Positions 8,691 to 17,483 of a DNA stretch of 64,000 bases are shown piece by piece (position 1 is the stretch's first letter; each line of letters begins with the position of its first letter). The notes beneath the pieces are model-generated. The model saw only the letters and a list, made by a program, of their open reading frames with translations, did no database searches and was not told the origin of the DNA. Origin of the DNA: Silvibacterium dinghuense (GTDB lineage: Bacteria; Acidobacteriota; Terriglobia; Terriglobales; Acidobacteriaceae); contig NZ_SDMK01000001.1 of assembly GCF_004123295.1 (NCBI RefSeq), positions 124,001-188,000 on the forward strand, written 5' to 3'. A program made the position numbers and the translations under genes.

Positions 8691-9059
8691 TTACGACTTG
8701 GCCGGGGGCGGTTGCCGGTGCGGGCAGCTCGGCGTGTTCAGGCATCCTTCGGGCAGGCGAAGGCGCTCCACGGGGCGGCCATGGACCAGGTGCTCGCTGA
8801 CAATCTCGGGCACATCCTCGGGCTTTACGAAGCCGTACCAGACCTCTCCCGGGTAGACGACCACCGCGGGACCATGCTCGCACTGGTCGAGGCAGCCAGA
8901 CTTGTTGACGCGGACGCGGTTGCCGAGCCCGGCAGCGCGAACGCCATCTTTCATGAGGGTATGGATTTCACTGTTGCCATTGGCCGTGCAGGAAGGGCGG
9001 GCTGCTTCCGGCGCGCGGAAGTTGGTGCAGACAAAGACATGGCGGTCGAAACGAGGCAA
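8691..9059 (-). CDS. Thioredoxin-like 2Fe-2S ferredoxin
   Basis: 122 residues with the four cysteines of the thioredoxin-fold ferredoxin family: C11 (VFVCTNF), C24, C56 (NKSGCLDQCEHGP) and C60. Related proteins carry electrons in nitrogen fixation, hydrogenases and complex I-like systems; here no redox partner gene is adjacent. The tail adds further Cys, His and Pro residues (C-x5-C-P-H). The start is TTG 9059, preceded by GGGGGAG at 8 nt. Initiation elsewhere would cut into the first strand. Confidence 0.85.
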   Translation of the reverse strand: MPRFDRHVFVCTNFRAPEAARPSCTANGNSEIHTLMKDGVRAAGLGNRVRVNKSGCLDQCEHGPAVVVYPGEVWYGFVKPEDVPEIVSEHLVHGRPVERLRLPEGCLNTPSCPHRQPPPAKS

Positions 9060-9208
9060 ATGAAACTCCCCCTTGGGCTATCGAATAGCTTCATTTTACG
9101 AAAATGCCTGAGCTTCTCGATATGCGGCCGGAACAATCCGACGGGCAGTTTTCCACTCCGACAGCGCGGCGGACAATGGGATAGACTGACAGTTCCGCTA
9201 AGAGAAAA

Positions 9209-9685
9209 ATGATGCTTCAGGATAATCTGCTCCCACTTATCGACGATATGGTGGCCTTCATCGAAGGTCACGGAATGCGCCGCGTCCCCACCTTTGTCGG
9301 CGAAGATGTGCCCTCCGTGCTGTGGGAGGACGAAGCCAACCCAGACAGCTGGAAGGACTTCGTAGAAACAGCGAAGGCTTCGAACTCCGTGTTCGTAACC
9401 ATGAGCGAAACCACGCTCGAAAAGGAAGACCTGGAACTGCTGATCCAGGAGCTCCAGGAAGCGAACTTTCCGGATGAAGAAGCGCCGGAGTTCGACGAGG
9501 CGCAGGCGCTGACCAGCCAGGTCGGCAAGGTCGGATATATCCAGCTGGGCTTTGTGCACCAGGGCGTCTTCTTTCTGCACGAGAGCATGACGCAGTGGTA
9601 TGAGCGCTACCAGCAGCTGCTCGATTCGGTGGAAGGCTTCAGCGACATCGTCTTCAACGACGAGGATGCCGACGACGAGTCGTAA
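9209..9685 (+). CDS. Acidic conserved protein of unknown function next to recJ
   Basis: 158 residues, strongly acidic, without signal peptide or membrane helices. Visible elements are an N-terminal amphipathic helix (LLPLIDDMVAFIEGHGMRR), a beta-rich middle (VPTFVGEDVPSVLW and SVFVTMSETTLEKEDLELL) and an Asp/Glu-rich end (IVFNDEDADDES). I do not recognise the family. It ends two bases before the GTG of recJ, so the two are surely co-transcribed. Start codons ATG 9209 and 9212 adjoin an AAGAGAAAA stretch. Confidence 0.7.
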   Translation: MMLQDNLLPLIDDMVAFIEGHGMRRVPTFVGEDVPSVLWEDEANPDSWKDFVETAKASNSVFVTMSETTLEKEDLELLIQELQEANFPDEEAPEFDEAQALTSQVGKVGYIQLGFVHQGVFFLHESMTQWYERYQQLLDSVEGFSDIVFNDEDADDES

Positions 9686-9687
9686 CC

Positions 9688-11439
9688 GTGACGGAAACGG
9701 CTCGATCCCGGCACGTATGGCTTTTCCCTGAACTCGACACCCGGCAGGCAGCGGCGCTCGCACACGAGGCGCAGCTGCCTCAGCTGATTGCCGAGCTGCT
9801 TGTGACCCGCGGCATTACCGACGCCGAAGCGGCCCAGGCATTTCTACACCCCAGCTTCGACCAGCTGCTCGATCCCTACACCATGCTGGGCATGGAGCAG
9901 GCCGTGGCGCGCATCCAGCAGGCCGCAGCCGCACGCGAGACGGTGCTGATCTACGGCGACTATGACGTGGACGGCACAACCGCTGTGGTGCTGCTCAAGA
10001 CGGCCATCGAGATGCTGGGCGGCGTGGTGCGCTTCCATGTACCGCATCGCATCCGCGAGGGCTACGGGATGCAGCGCGAAATCCTCGAGATCGCGGCCCG
10101 CGAGGGCGTGCGCCTGGTCATCAGCGTGGATACCGGCATCCGCGCCTTTGCCGCGGCCGAGGCCGCCGAGACGCTGGGACTGGACCTGATTGTGACCGAT
10201 CACCATCTGCCGGAGACGGCCATGGGGCTGCCACGGGCACGGGCGATCCTGAACCCGAACCAGCCGGACTGCGGCTATGCGTGCAAGTACATCTGCGGCG
10301 CGGGCGTGGCCTTCAAACTGTCCCAGGCTCTGCTCGAAGCCAAAGATCGCGAACGGGCGCGGACGAAGATTCTGCCCTCTTTTCTGAAACTGCTGGCGAT
10401 TGCCACGGTCGCCGACGCAGTGCCTTTGCTGGGCGAGAACCGCGCCATCGTCGCGCTGGGGCTCGAAGAGCTGCGCAAGCCGGTGAACCCGGGGCTGCGT
10501 GCCCTGATGCAGGTGGCGCAGCTCGATCCGGCGCGCAAGCGGCTCACCCCTTTCGATATCGGCTTTCGGCTGGGACCGCGCATCAACGCAGCGGGACGTA
10601 TGGATGTCGCCTCGGACGTGGTGGAGCTCTTCACCACCCGCGACCCGGTACAGGCGCAGACGCTGGCCGCCAAGCTTGAACAATTGAATCTAGACCGGCG
10701 CGAGACCGAGGCTGCGATTCTTGCCGAGATTCTCGAACGCGTGGCGCTCCCGGAGTTCGCAGAGAGCCGCTGCGTCGTGATGGACGGCGAGGGGTGGCAT
10801 CGAGGCGTCATCGGCATCCTGGCTTCGCGGATCGTGGACCAGACGGGCAAGCCTGCGCTGGTGCTGGCACATGAAGACGGCGAAGCCTACGGGTCGGGAC
10901 GCTCGGTTGCGGGCTTCCATCTGCTGGAGGCAATCGAGAGCTGCCACGAGCTGTTCACGCGCTTCGGCGGCCATGCGCATGCGGTAGGCTTTTCCCTGCC
11001 CTCGGAGCGCGTGCCGGAGCTGCGGGCGCGGCTGGCTGCCTATGCCGCAAATGCCATCACAGGAGAAATGACGGGACCTCCGCTCGCGTGCCAGGCCGAA
11101 CTACCGCTGGATCGCGTGACGCCGGCGACTTTCGCCTGGCTACGCCGCCTGGAACCCATGGGTATGGGCAACGAGGAGCCGGTGTTTGTGGCACGCGATG
11201 TGCGCCTGGCTGCGCCTCCTCGCCTGATGAAGGAGCGGCATGTGGCCCTGCAACTCGCGCAGGGGGGCAACGGTAAGGGAATTCGAGCACTGGGCTGGAA
11301 CTGGGCCGCCCGAGTGACGGCGATGGGGCTGACTGTAGGCTCACGCGTGGATGTGGCTTACCGGATGCGCGAAAACGAGCATCCGGAATTTGGCGGCCTG
11401 GAGCTGGAGATCGCCGACCTGCAGCCACTGGCTGACTGA
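9688..11439 (+). CDS. recJ: Single-stranded-DNA-specific exonuclease RecJ
   Basis: A 5'-3' single-strand exonuclease of recombination and mismatch repair, 583 residues, the usual family length. DHH-phosphoesterase motifs are intact: YGDYDVDGTT (D91, D93), SVDTGIRAF, VTDHHLP (D171-H172-H173) and INAAGRM. The DHHA1 domain follows with SGRSVAGFHLL and FGGHAHAVGF, then a C-terminal OB-like part. The GTG start at 9688 lies two bases after the previous stop. It converges on the M28 peptidase gene 10 bp downstream. Confidence 0.96.
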   Translation: MTETARSRHVWLFPELDTRQAAALAHEAQLPQLIAELLVTRGITDAEAAQAFLHPSFDQLLDPYTMLGMEQAVARIQQAAAARETVLIYGDYDVDGTTAVVLLKTAIEMLGGVVRFHVPHRIREGYGMQREILEIAAREGVRLVISVDTGIRAFAAAEAAETLGLDLIVTDHHLPETAMGLPRARAILNPNQPDCGYACKYICGAGVAFKLSQALLEAKDRERARTKILPSFLKLLAIATVADAVPLLGENRAIVALGLEELRKPVNPGLRALMQVAQLDPARKRLTPFDIGFRLGPRINAAGRMDVASDVVELFTTRDPVQAQTLAAKLEQLNLDRRETEAAILAEILERVALPEFAESRCVVMDGEGWHRGVIGILASRIVDQTGKPALVLAHEDGEAYGSGRSVAGFHLLEAIESCHELFTRFGGHAHAVGFSLPSERVPELRARLAAYAANAITGEMTGPPLACQAELPLDRVTPATFAWLRRLEPMGMGNEEPVFVARDVRLAAPPRLMKERHVALQLAQGGNGKGIRALGWNWAARVTAMGLTVGSRVDVAYRMRENEHPEFGGLELEIADLQPLAD

Positions 11440-11449
11440 AGCACCAGGC

Positions 11450-13015
11450 CTACTTCTGGGAAGGCTTTGCGAAGCTGCTCTCCGGCAGAATGGCAGGACG
11501 CTTTGGGTCATCCGCCACCGCTTCGACCAGCTTGTAAAAGAAATGATCGAACTTCGCCGCAGCGTCGAAGTCCACGGGCTGCGTCAGGTCGTCCTGCGGG
11601 CGATGGTAGCGGACACGGTACCACTCGCGGTAGCGGGTCTCGGCATCCGTGCCGGGATCGTAGCCGAAGATAAACCCGATAGCCGGCACGCCACTGCGCA
11701 GAAAGGGATAGTGATCGGCGCGCCGCAGCAGACCGCGCTCCGGCTCGCGGTCCGGGCGAATCTCGATATCCATGGACGCACCGACCTTACGGGCAGTCGC
11801 GCCCAGCGTGGTATCGTCCACCGCGAGCGCGGTAAGGATATGCAGCGGAAAAAGCGGACGGAGCTGGTCGAGATTGATGTCAGCAGCAAGCTGCGAAGCC
11901 GGCACGGTGGGATGCTCGACAAACCAGCTCGAGCCGAGCAAGCCTTTTTCCTCTCCGGTAAAGGCACAGAAGAGAATAGAGCGCTTCGGCTGGAGATGTT
12001 CACGCTTCAGGTCGTCGGCGAACTGGATCAGCAGCGCCACATAGGCAGCGTCGTCGAGCGTGCCGTTATAGAGAGCATCGCCATCGACAGAGGTGCCGTA
12101 GCCATAGCCGTCGAGGTGCGCCGCGATCACGACATATTGATCGCGCAGCACCGGGTCAGAGCCGGGCAAAACCGCCAGCACGTTCGGCGAACTCAGGGTG
12201 CGGGTTCCGAGCCGCAGATGAATATGCAGGCGCGCCGGGATATCGAAAGATGGCAGCGGCTGCTGCCTGCCGCCAGTCTCCAGGAGCGAAGCCGCATGGT
12301 AAGGCGTGCCCTTGAGCCAGGTGGTGAAAGCCTCGGCGCTGAGACGCATCACAGGCAGGGGCGTCGTTTCAGGTTTTATCGGAGCGGACTCCGAGGCAAG
12401 CGTCACGCTGCGGGCATAGGCGTAGGGCCAGCGTGGCGGCTCAATGCTGAAGTAAGGATCGTCCACATTGACGAGACCAGCAGCATGACCGGCACGGGCG
12501 TTGGCGACGCGCTCTCCGCCGGAAGGCAGGCCGCTGCGCTGGGTGCCAAAGCAGACGACAATCTTCCCGGCGATATCCTGCATGGCATCTTTGCCGCAAT
12601 AGCCGCGGAAGGTGAGCGGCGCTTCCGTATCCGGAAGAAGGCCGGCCATGGGTGAGATGGTGATCTGCGTGAGAAAGCCGATCGAAACGACGTCGCCGTT
12701 GCTGCGCAGCAGGGTAAAGAGAGAAGCAATGGGATCGGCCTCGATCTGGTTCATCGGGACGGACTGAAAGTAGCTGCCATGCTCTCCGGCCGGGCTGAGC
12801 CCTGCCTTGTGGAAACGATCGGCAACATACTCGGCGGCGCGCTGATACGCGGCAGAGCCGGTGTCCCGGCCCTCCATCGCATCATTCGAAAGCGCCTCCG
12901 TGGTGTGCCACCAGGCCGTCGTGTCTGCATCGTGGAGCTCACCGTCCCGGGGGTGCCGCTGTGCAACAGCTGGAACGGCTGCAACGAGAAGAAAGAGGGC
13001 AAGTGCGAGACGCAT
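11450..13015 (-). CDS. Secreted M28-family metallopeptidase with PA-like insert
   Basis: An exported di-zinc aminopeptidase-type enzyme of 521 residues. The signal peptide is MRLALALFLLVAAVPAVAQ. A PA-type segment lies around 130-210. The catalytic domain has zinc ligands in VIAAHLDGYGYG (His/Asp), the bridging Asp in LDDAAYVALL, the Glu pair in FTGEEKGLLGS, Asp in ADINLDQ and His in RRADHYPFL. It probably trims peptides in the periplasm or medium. An AGGAGG precedes the ATG at about 3 nt. It lies downstream of, and on the same strand as, the M61 peptidase gene, so the two are probably co-expressed. Confidence 0.9.
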   Translation of the reverse strand: MRLALALFLLVAAVPAVAQRHPRDGELHDADTTAWWHTTEALSNDAMEGRDTGSAAYQRAAEYVADRFHKAGLSPAGEHGSYFQSVPMNQIEADPIASLFTLLRSNGDVVSIGFLTQITISPMAGLLPDTEAPLTFRGYCGKDAMQDIAGKIVVCFGTQRSGLPSGGERVANARAGHAAGLVNVDDPYFSIEPPRWPYAYARSVTLASESAPIKPETTPLPVMRLSAEAFTTWLKGTPYHAASLLETGGRQQPLPSFDIPARLHIHLRLGTRTLSSPNVLAVLPGSDPVLRDQYVVIAAHLDGYGYGTSVDGDALYNGTLDDAAYVALLIQFADDLKREHLQPKRSILFCAFTGEEKGLLGSSWFVEHPTVPASQLAADINLDQLRPLFPLHILTALAVDDTTLGATARKVGASMDIEIRPDREPERGLLRRADHYPFLRSGVPAIGFIFGYDPGTDAETRYREWYRVRYHRPQDDLTQPVDFDAAAKFDHFFYKLVEAVADDPKRPAILPESSFAKPSQK

Positions 13016-13067
13016 CGCCTCCTACTATCCCTCACCTGCCGCGTTTTCGCACCGTATTTCTTTCGGC

Positions 13068-14984
13068 TTACTGCGGCTTTGGCTGCGTGGCCATCGGCTT
13101 CAGGATCTCATCCAGCAGATCCGGTGTGCCCTGGATGCGTTCGAGGTGCGGAAAACGGAGCCCATCGTGATAATCGAGCCTGATGACCTTGTAATAGCCG
13201 GTGTTCACGACGATCAGCTCGATGGGCGTGGTGTTGCCCTTGGAGCTGGTAATAGCGTCGCCCAGCAGCGAAGCGCTGTACTGGCGGCCATTCACTGCAA
13301 TGATCTGCATGCCGGGGCCGAGGCCTGCCTTGTCCGATACCGAGCCCACCAGCACATCTTCGATACGGCCATCACTGCCCACATCGATGCCGAGAGCCCA
13401 CCATGCCGGCGCGTCGCCGATAGCAGCTTCACGTGCCTGAATATATTCACCGGGAGTGTCGGAGTACACGAGGCGGTAGCCTGCGTGTTCGATGCCCTCA
13501 AGCGGCGCGTGCGATGACTTACGGTTGAGACGCTCACGCAGGAAGCCGGCCCAGTCATACGGCGCAACCTGATTGAGAGCGGCAACGACGTCATCAAAGC
13601 GATAGGGCACGACCTTCGGCGGCGTGTTGCCGCCTACACCTTCAAAGAGCGCGCAGAAGTCGTTGAGGCTCTTCTTGTCATGCGTAAGACGACGGATGGT
13701 GGTGTCGACGTCGAGCCAGATGAGTTCGCCCTCCTGGTAGTAGTCGACACTGCGGCGCCAGTTATCCCATTGCGAGCTGGTGTCGTAGAGAATCTGCGCG
13801 GAGGTGGCCGTATCCTGCAGGTTGCGCCAGGTGCGGCCGGGACGCGCGTCGAGCGTAGCGGCGCTGTAGGCGAGAGCCCCGCGATATTCATCGGAGGTTT
13901 CAATGCCGCTGCGCGCAGCCAGCACATCGCCGAGATACTGCGTGAGTCCCTCGTAGACCCAGAGCAGATCGCCCTTCATCGGATCTTCGTAATTACCGGT
14001 GGCGAGGCCCGCGGGACGGCGATACTTGCCGTTCCAGGAATGTGTGAACTCGTGCGGCAGAAGGTCGGCGGAGAGCAGTGCGAGATTGTCGTCCAGGAAG
14101 GTCTTCTCGCTCACGCGGTCGTCGCTGGACTGGTGGTGCTCGAGACCGAAGTGCGCAACCTGATCGCTGAGGGTGACGAGGAAGTGATAGCTCTCATAGT
14201 GGCGCGAGCGGTAGAGCGCCCCTGTCTCGCGGATGAGATTGCTGAATGCGGCCAGCGCTTCAGGCTTGATGCGCAGATCTTCCGGGCCGTCGGCGGCAAG
14301 GTCGAGGTAGTGCTTCGGCGAGACCTCGGGCGCGAGAGGAAACTCGGCAAAATAGCGGCCAGTGAGCAATGGCGAGTCGATGAGCTGCTCGAGCGTAACC
14401 GGGGCGAAATGAATCACGCCGTCGGCCTCGGTGGTTTTCGTCAGCGCAGTACCGTACTTCCAGTCGGAAGGCAGTTTCACAGCAGGAGCGAGTGTAATCT
14501 GCGACGCCTGCAACCCCGCCGGATAGAGCAAAATCTCGTTCCAGCTAAGCATGGCGAGATTTGCACTCGTCGATGCTCCGGCGGAGAAGCCTGAAGCCGC
14601 TGCCGTGGCGAGAAAGTCGTCACGCACATCGAGCGACGTGGTGCCCTCGGGCACATTCACATGGAAAGCAAACATGTTTACATCGTCGCGAGTCCAGGTG
14701 AGCAGTCTTCCCTCGGGACCTCCGGCGCGAATCACGAGTCCGGCAAGGTTATCGATGGGGCCGGTAGGACCATGCTCGCCGGGAATCCACTTGGGATAAA
14801 CGAGCGTGAGCGGGCCAGGCTGCACCGGAATCACCAGATGGGCGTGCAGGATCTTGCGGGGCGCATCTGTAACATCGACGGTTACCTGAATCGGCGAAGA
14901 GCTCTGCGTCGAGGATTGCGCCCATACGGCAGGCACGGCGATCAGAAAGGACAGGCAAAGACCCGAAAAGCGGCGACGATGCAA
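13068..14984 (-). CDS. Secreted M61-family metallopeptidase with PDZ domain
   Basis: A glycyl-aminopeptidase-like enzyme. It has a signal peptide (HRRRFSGLCLSFLIAV, cleavage near VWAQ), an N-terminal beta domain, a gluzincin catalytic domain with HEFTH (in LLPHEFTHSWNGKYRRP) and downstream glutamate helix GLTQYLGDVLA, and a C-terminal PDZ domain (GIDVGSDGRIEDVLVGSV, then GLGPGMQIIAVNG). The frame is open to GTG 15011. TTG 14984 is preferred because GGAGG sits 9 nt ahead and the resulting signal peptide is compact. A MITE-like element lies immediately upstream. Confidence 0.9.
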   Translation of the reverse strand: MHRRRFSGLCLSFLIAVPAVWAQSSTQSSSPIQVTVDVTDAPRKILHAHLVIPVQPGPLTLVYPKWIPGEHGPTGPIDNLAGLVIRAGGPEGRLLTWTRDDVNMFAFHVNVPEGTTSLDVRDDFLATAAASGFSAGASTSANLAMLSWNEILLYPAGLQASQITLAPAVKLPSDWKYGTALTKTTEADGVIHFAPVTLEQLIDSPLLTGRYFAEFPLAPEVSPKHYLDLAADGPEDLRIKPEALAAFSNLIRETGALYRSRHYESYHFLVTLSDQVAHFGLEHHQSSDDRVSEKTFLDDNLALLSADLLPHEFTHSWNGKYRRPAGLATGNYEDPMKGDLLWVYEGLTQYLGDVLAARSGIETSDEYRGALAYSAATLDARPGRTWRNLQDTATSAQILYDTSSQWDNWRRSVDYYQEGELIWLDVDTTIRRLTHDKKSLNDFCALFEGVGGNTPPKVVPYRFDDVVAALNQVAPYDWAGFLRERLNRKSSHAPLEGIEHAGYRLVYSDTPGEYIQAREAAIGDAPAWWALGIDVGSDGRIEDVLVGSVSDKAGLGPGMQIIAVNGRQYSASLLGDAITSSKGNTTPIELIVVNTGYYKVIRLDYHDGLRFPHLERIQGTPDLLDEILKPMATQPKPQ

Positions 14985-15016
14985 AAGAAAGATCCTCCAC
15001 GCAGGAACCACTGTTT

Positions 15017-15284
15017 AGGGCCTGCTAACTCTCCCCAGACGGCGGCGCCGGGAGCCATTTTTACTCAGTTCCAGGAGCAAGGAGCGACGCGTACCGAGTG
15101 TACGCGAGCGACGCGCGACGACGAAATGAGGGAAAACGGCCCCGGCCCTTCGGGTTGCGGCGGAAATCGGGCCCGACTTCATTCTCGCCCTCGACAGTGG
15201 TCCCGCCACAGCCCTCAGGCTCGGCTTCGTCGGGCCCGATTTTCGCTCGCAACGCCAGCCGCCTGGGGAGTGTTAACAGGCCCT
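15017..15284. repeat. MITE-like element with imperfect terminal inverted repeats
   Basis: A 268-bp segment bounded by 26-nt inverted arms, 15017-15042 and 15259-15284, with three mismatches; both arms begin AGGGCCTG when read inward. Inside is a second 17-nt inverted repeat (15161-15177 and 15229-15245, one mismatch) around GGGCCCGA. A short minus-strand frame (15252-15061) reads through it, but it has no recognisable domain and is probably not a gene. No target-site duplication was seen. It fills the divergent region between the M61 gene and tmk. Confidence 0.75.
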
Positions 15285-15353
15285 GGTCTATCCACTACAG
15301 ACGCACAGGCTTCCTTGAAGTTGCCACAAGCGTGTGGATGCTACACTCCGGCC

Positions 15354-16052
15354 ATGCAGGCAGGAAATCCGCGAGGTTTTTTCATTACATTCGAAGGCCT
15401 CGACGGGTCTGGCAAATCGACCCAGCTGCGCAGGCTCTCCGCACGGCTTGAGGCTGAGGGCTATGCCATGACGGTGACCCGGCAGCCGGGCGGGACGCGC
15501 ATCGGCGACCGCATCCGCACACTGCTGCTGGACTCGCGCACCGAGAATCTTGCGCCGAAAGCGGAGCTGGGATTGATGTTCTCCGATCGCGCACAAGCTA
15601 TTTCGGAGATCATTGAGCCGGCGCTGGCCGCAGGGCACGTGATACTGTGCGATCGCTTTACCGATTCCACCGAGGCCTACCAGGGCGGAGGCCGCGAACT
15701 CGGCAGCGAGCTGGTGCTGCGGCTGCATGCAGCCATCTGCGGCGGCCTGCAACCCGATCTCACCATCCTGCTGCTGCCTGACCTGGCTCGCTCCCTTGCC
15801 CGCGCGCGCAGGCGCAATCAGCGCACGGCATCTCAGGAAACGGATGAAAACCGCTTCGAGCGCGAGGAAGATCCCTTTTACCAGCGCGTGTGGGATGCGT
15901 ATCGCCAGATTGCGATCCGCGAGCCGCAGCGGGTGGTGGCCATCGAGGGTGACGCGGGTATCGATGAGATCCATCAACAGATTGTGGATGTTGTACTGAA
16001 ACGATTGGCGGACCATGATGCCCGAGGCCAGAACGGAAACGCCCAGTCCTGA
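15354..16052 (+). CDS. tmk: Thymidylate kinase
   Basis: Phosphorylates dTMP to dTDP. The P-loop is EGLDGSGKST (14-23), followed by the DR(Y/F) motif in VILCDRFTDST and the TMP-binding TRQPGGTRIGDRIR. The lid region is Arg-rich (ARSLARARRRNQR) and the C-terminus runs to QNGNAQS; 232 residues, slightly long because of this tail. A TACACT hexamer ends 6 nt before the ATG and no Shine-Dalgarno is present, suggesting a leaderless message. The end overlaps the P450 start by 38 bases. Confidence 0.95.
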   Translation: MQAGNPRGFFITFEGLDGSGKSTQLRRLSARLEAEGYAMTVTRQPGGTRIGDRIRTLLLDSRTENLAPKAELGLMFSDRAQAISEIIEPALAAGHVILCDRFTDSTEAYQGGGRELGSELVLRLHAAICGGLQPDLTILLLPDLARSLARARRRNQRTASQETDENRFEREEDPFYQRVWDAYRQIAIREPQRVVAIEGDAGIDEIHQQIVDVVLKRLADHDARGQNGNAQS

Positions 16053-17454
16053 TTTCACCGGCGCACCCGAAGAGAACCGCGAGTGGGTTGTCCTGGAGCG
16101 CGATGGCTATCGCTTCCCTCCCGGCCTCAGGCTGAATCTTCCGCTCTATCTCTCGCGCCGCTTCTTTCGCGTCGGCAATCCGATCCTGCTCTTCGAGCAC
16201 CTGGCTTCGACCTACGGACGCATGGCGCATTACCGTATCGGCCCGAGCGACATTGTACTGGTGAACGAGCCGGAGTTCGTACGCGAGATCCTCATCCACC
16301 AGGCACAGCATTTCATCAAAGAGCGCACGCAGAGGCGAATGCGCATTCTGCTGGGCGACGGGCTGATTACCAGCGAAGGCGAAATGCACAGGCGGCAGCG
16401 GCGCATTGCTGCGCCGGCCTTTCACCGGCAACGGATTCAGGCCTACAGCGAGCTGATGGTGGAGCGCGCCGCAGCCATGCGCGAGGCATGGCAACCGGGT
16501 ACAGAAATCGATGTCGCAGCGGAGATGATGCGGCTTTCCCTGCAGGTGGTGGCGCGCACGCTCTTCGCGCAGGAGGTCACGCCGGAGATCGAGAGCATCA
16601 GCCACGAGGTGAACGCGATCATGAAGCTCTACAACTTCCTGATCGCACTGCCGAAAGCCGAGGATTATCTTCACTGGCCGATTCCCGGACTGATGCGCTT
16701 CCGGCGCGCACGCAAGCGGCTGGACACGGTGGTGCATCGGATGATCGCCGAGCACCGGGCCAGCGGGGAAGACAAGGGCGATCTGCTCTCCATGCTGATG
16801 CGCTCGCAGGACGCAGAAGGCGACCACTCCGGCATGACCGATGAGCAGTTGCGCGATGAGGTCATGACCATCTTCCTGGCCGGTTACGAAACAGTGGCCA
16901 ATGCCCTGACGTGGACATGGATGCTGCTGGGGCAAAATCCTGAAGCCGAGAAGAAGCTGCATGTGGAGCTCGATGAGGTGCTCGCCGGGCGGCTGCCGAC
17001 ACTCGAGGACATCCCGCGACTGCACTACACCGAGATGGTGCTGTCCGAATCGATGCGGCTCTATCCGCCGGCATGGGCGATGGGACGGCAGGCAACGGTG
17101 GATGTGGAGATCGGGCCTTACAAACTGCCCGCAGGTACTTTTTTTTTCTTCAGCCAGTACCTGATCCAGCGAAACCCGGAGCACTTCCCTCACCCTCTGC
17201 ATTTCGAGCCGGAGCGATTTACTCCGGAGCAAAAAGCCGGGCGATCGAAGTTCGTCTATTTTCCGTTCGGCGCCGGGAACCGGCAGTGCATCGGCGAGTC
17301 GTTCGCGTGGATGGAGATGATCCTGGTGCTGGCAACCCTGGCACAGCACTGGCGTCTGCGACTGGTGTCAGGGCAATCCTTCGAAGTACAGCCGAAGATC
17401 ACGCTGCGTCCGAAGCATGGCATCAGGGTATTTGCCGAGCCCAGAGCCTGTTAG
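16015..17454 (+). CDS. Cytochrome P450
   Basis: A heme-thiolate monooxygenase of 479 residues. Hallmarks are the oxygen-activating I-helix FLAGYETVANALTW (near 286), the ExxR of the K-helix in SESMRLYPPAW, and the heme loop FPFGAGNRQCIG with ligand C425. There is no N-terminal membrane anchor, so it is soluble. The RPE-type region and the length suggest a class related to bacterial fatty-acid or terpene hydroxylases; the substrate is unknown, and no ferredoxin or reductase is adjacent. It begins inside the end of tmk and precedes holB, so it sits within a DNA-replication gene pair. Confidence 0.92.
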   Translation: MMPEARTETPSPDFTGAPEENREWVVLERDGYRFPPGLRLNLPLYLSRRFFRVGNPILLFEHLASTYGRMAHYRIGPSDIVLVNEPEFVREILIHQAQHFIKERTQRRMRILLGDGLITSEGEMHRRQRRIAAPAFHRQRIQAYSELMVERAAAMREAWQPGTEIDVAAEMMRLSLQVVARTLFAQEVTPEIESISHEVNAIMKLYNFLIALPKAEDYLHWPIPGLMRFRRARKRLDTVVHRMIAEHRASGEDKGDLLSMLMRSQDAEGDHSGMTDEQLRDEVMTIFLAGYETVANALTWTWMLLGQNPEAEKKLHVELDEVLAGRLPTLEDIPRLHYTEMVLSESMRLYPPAWAMGRQATVDVEIGPYKLPAGTFFFFSQYLIQRNPEHFPHPLHFEPERFTPEQKAGRSKFVYFPFGAGNRQCIGESFAWMEMILVLATLAQHWRLRLVSGQSFEVQPKITLRPKHGIRVFAEPRAC

Positions 17455-17483
17455 AGACGGGAGAAATGCCGTAATCTGGAGCC

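Noticed and set aside
15061-15252. Short frame within the MITE-like element as a gene
   Set aside because: The frame is explained by the nested inverted repeats and has no start signal or domain.
15760-17349. Minus-strand frame opposite tmk and the P450 (529 codons)
   Set aside because: Spans two well-supported genes on the plus strand and has no domain signature.
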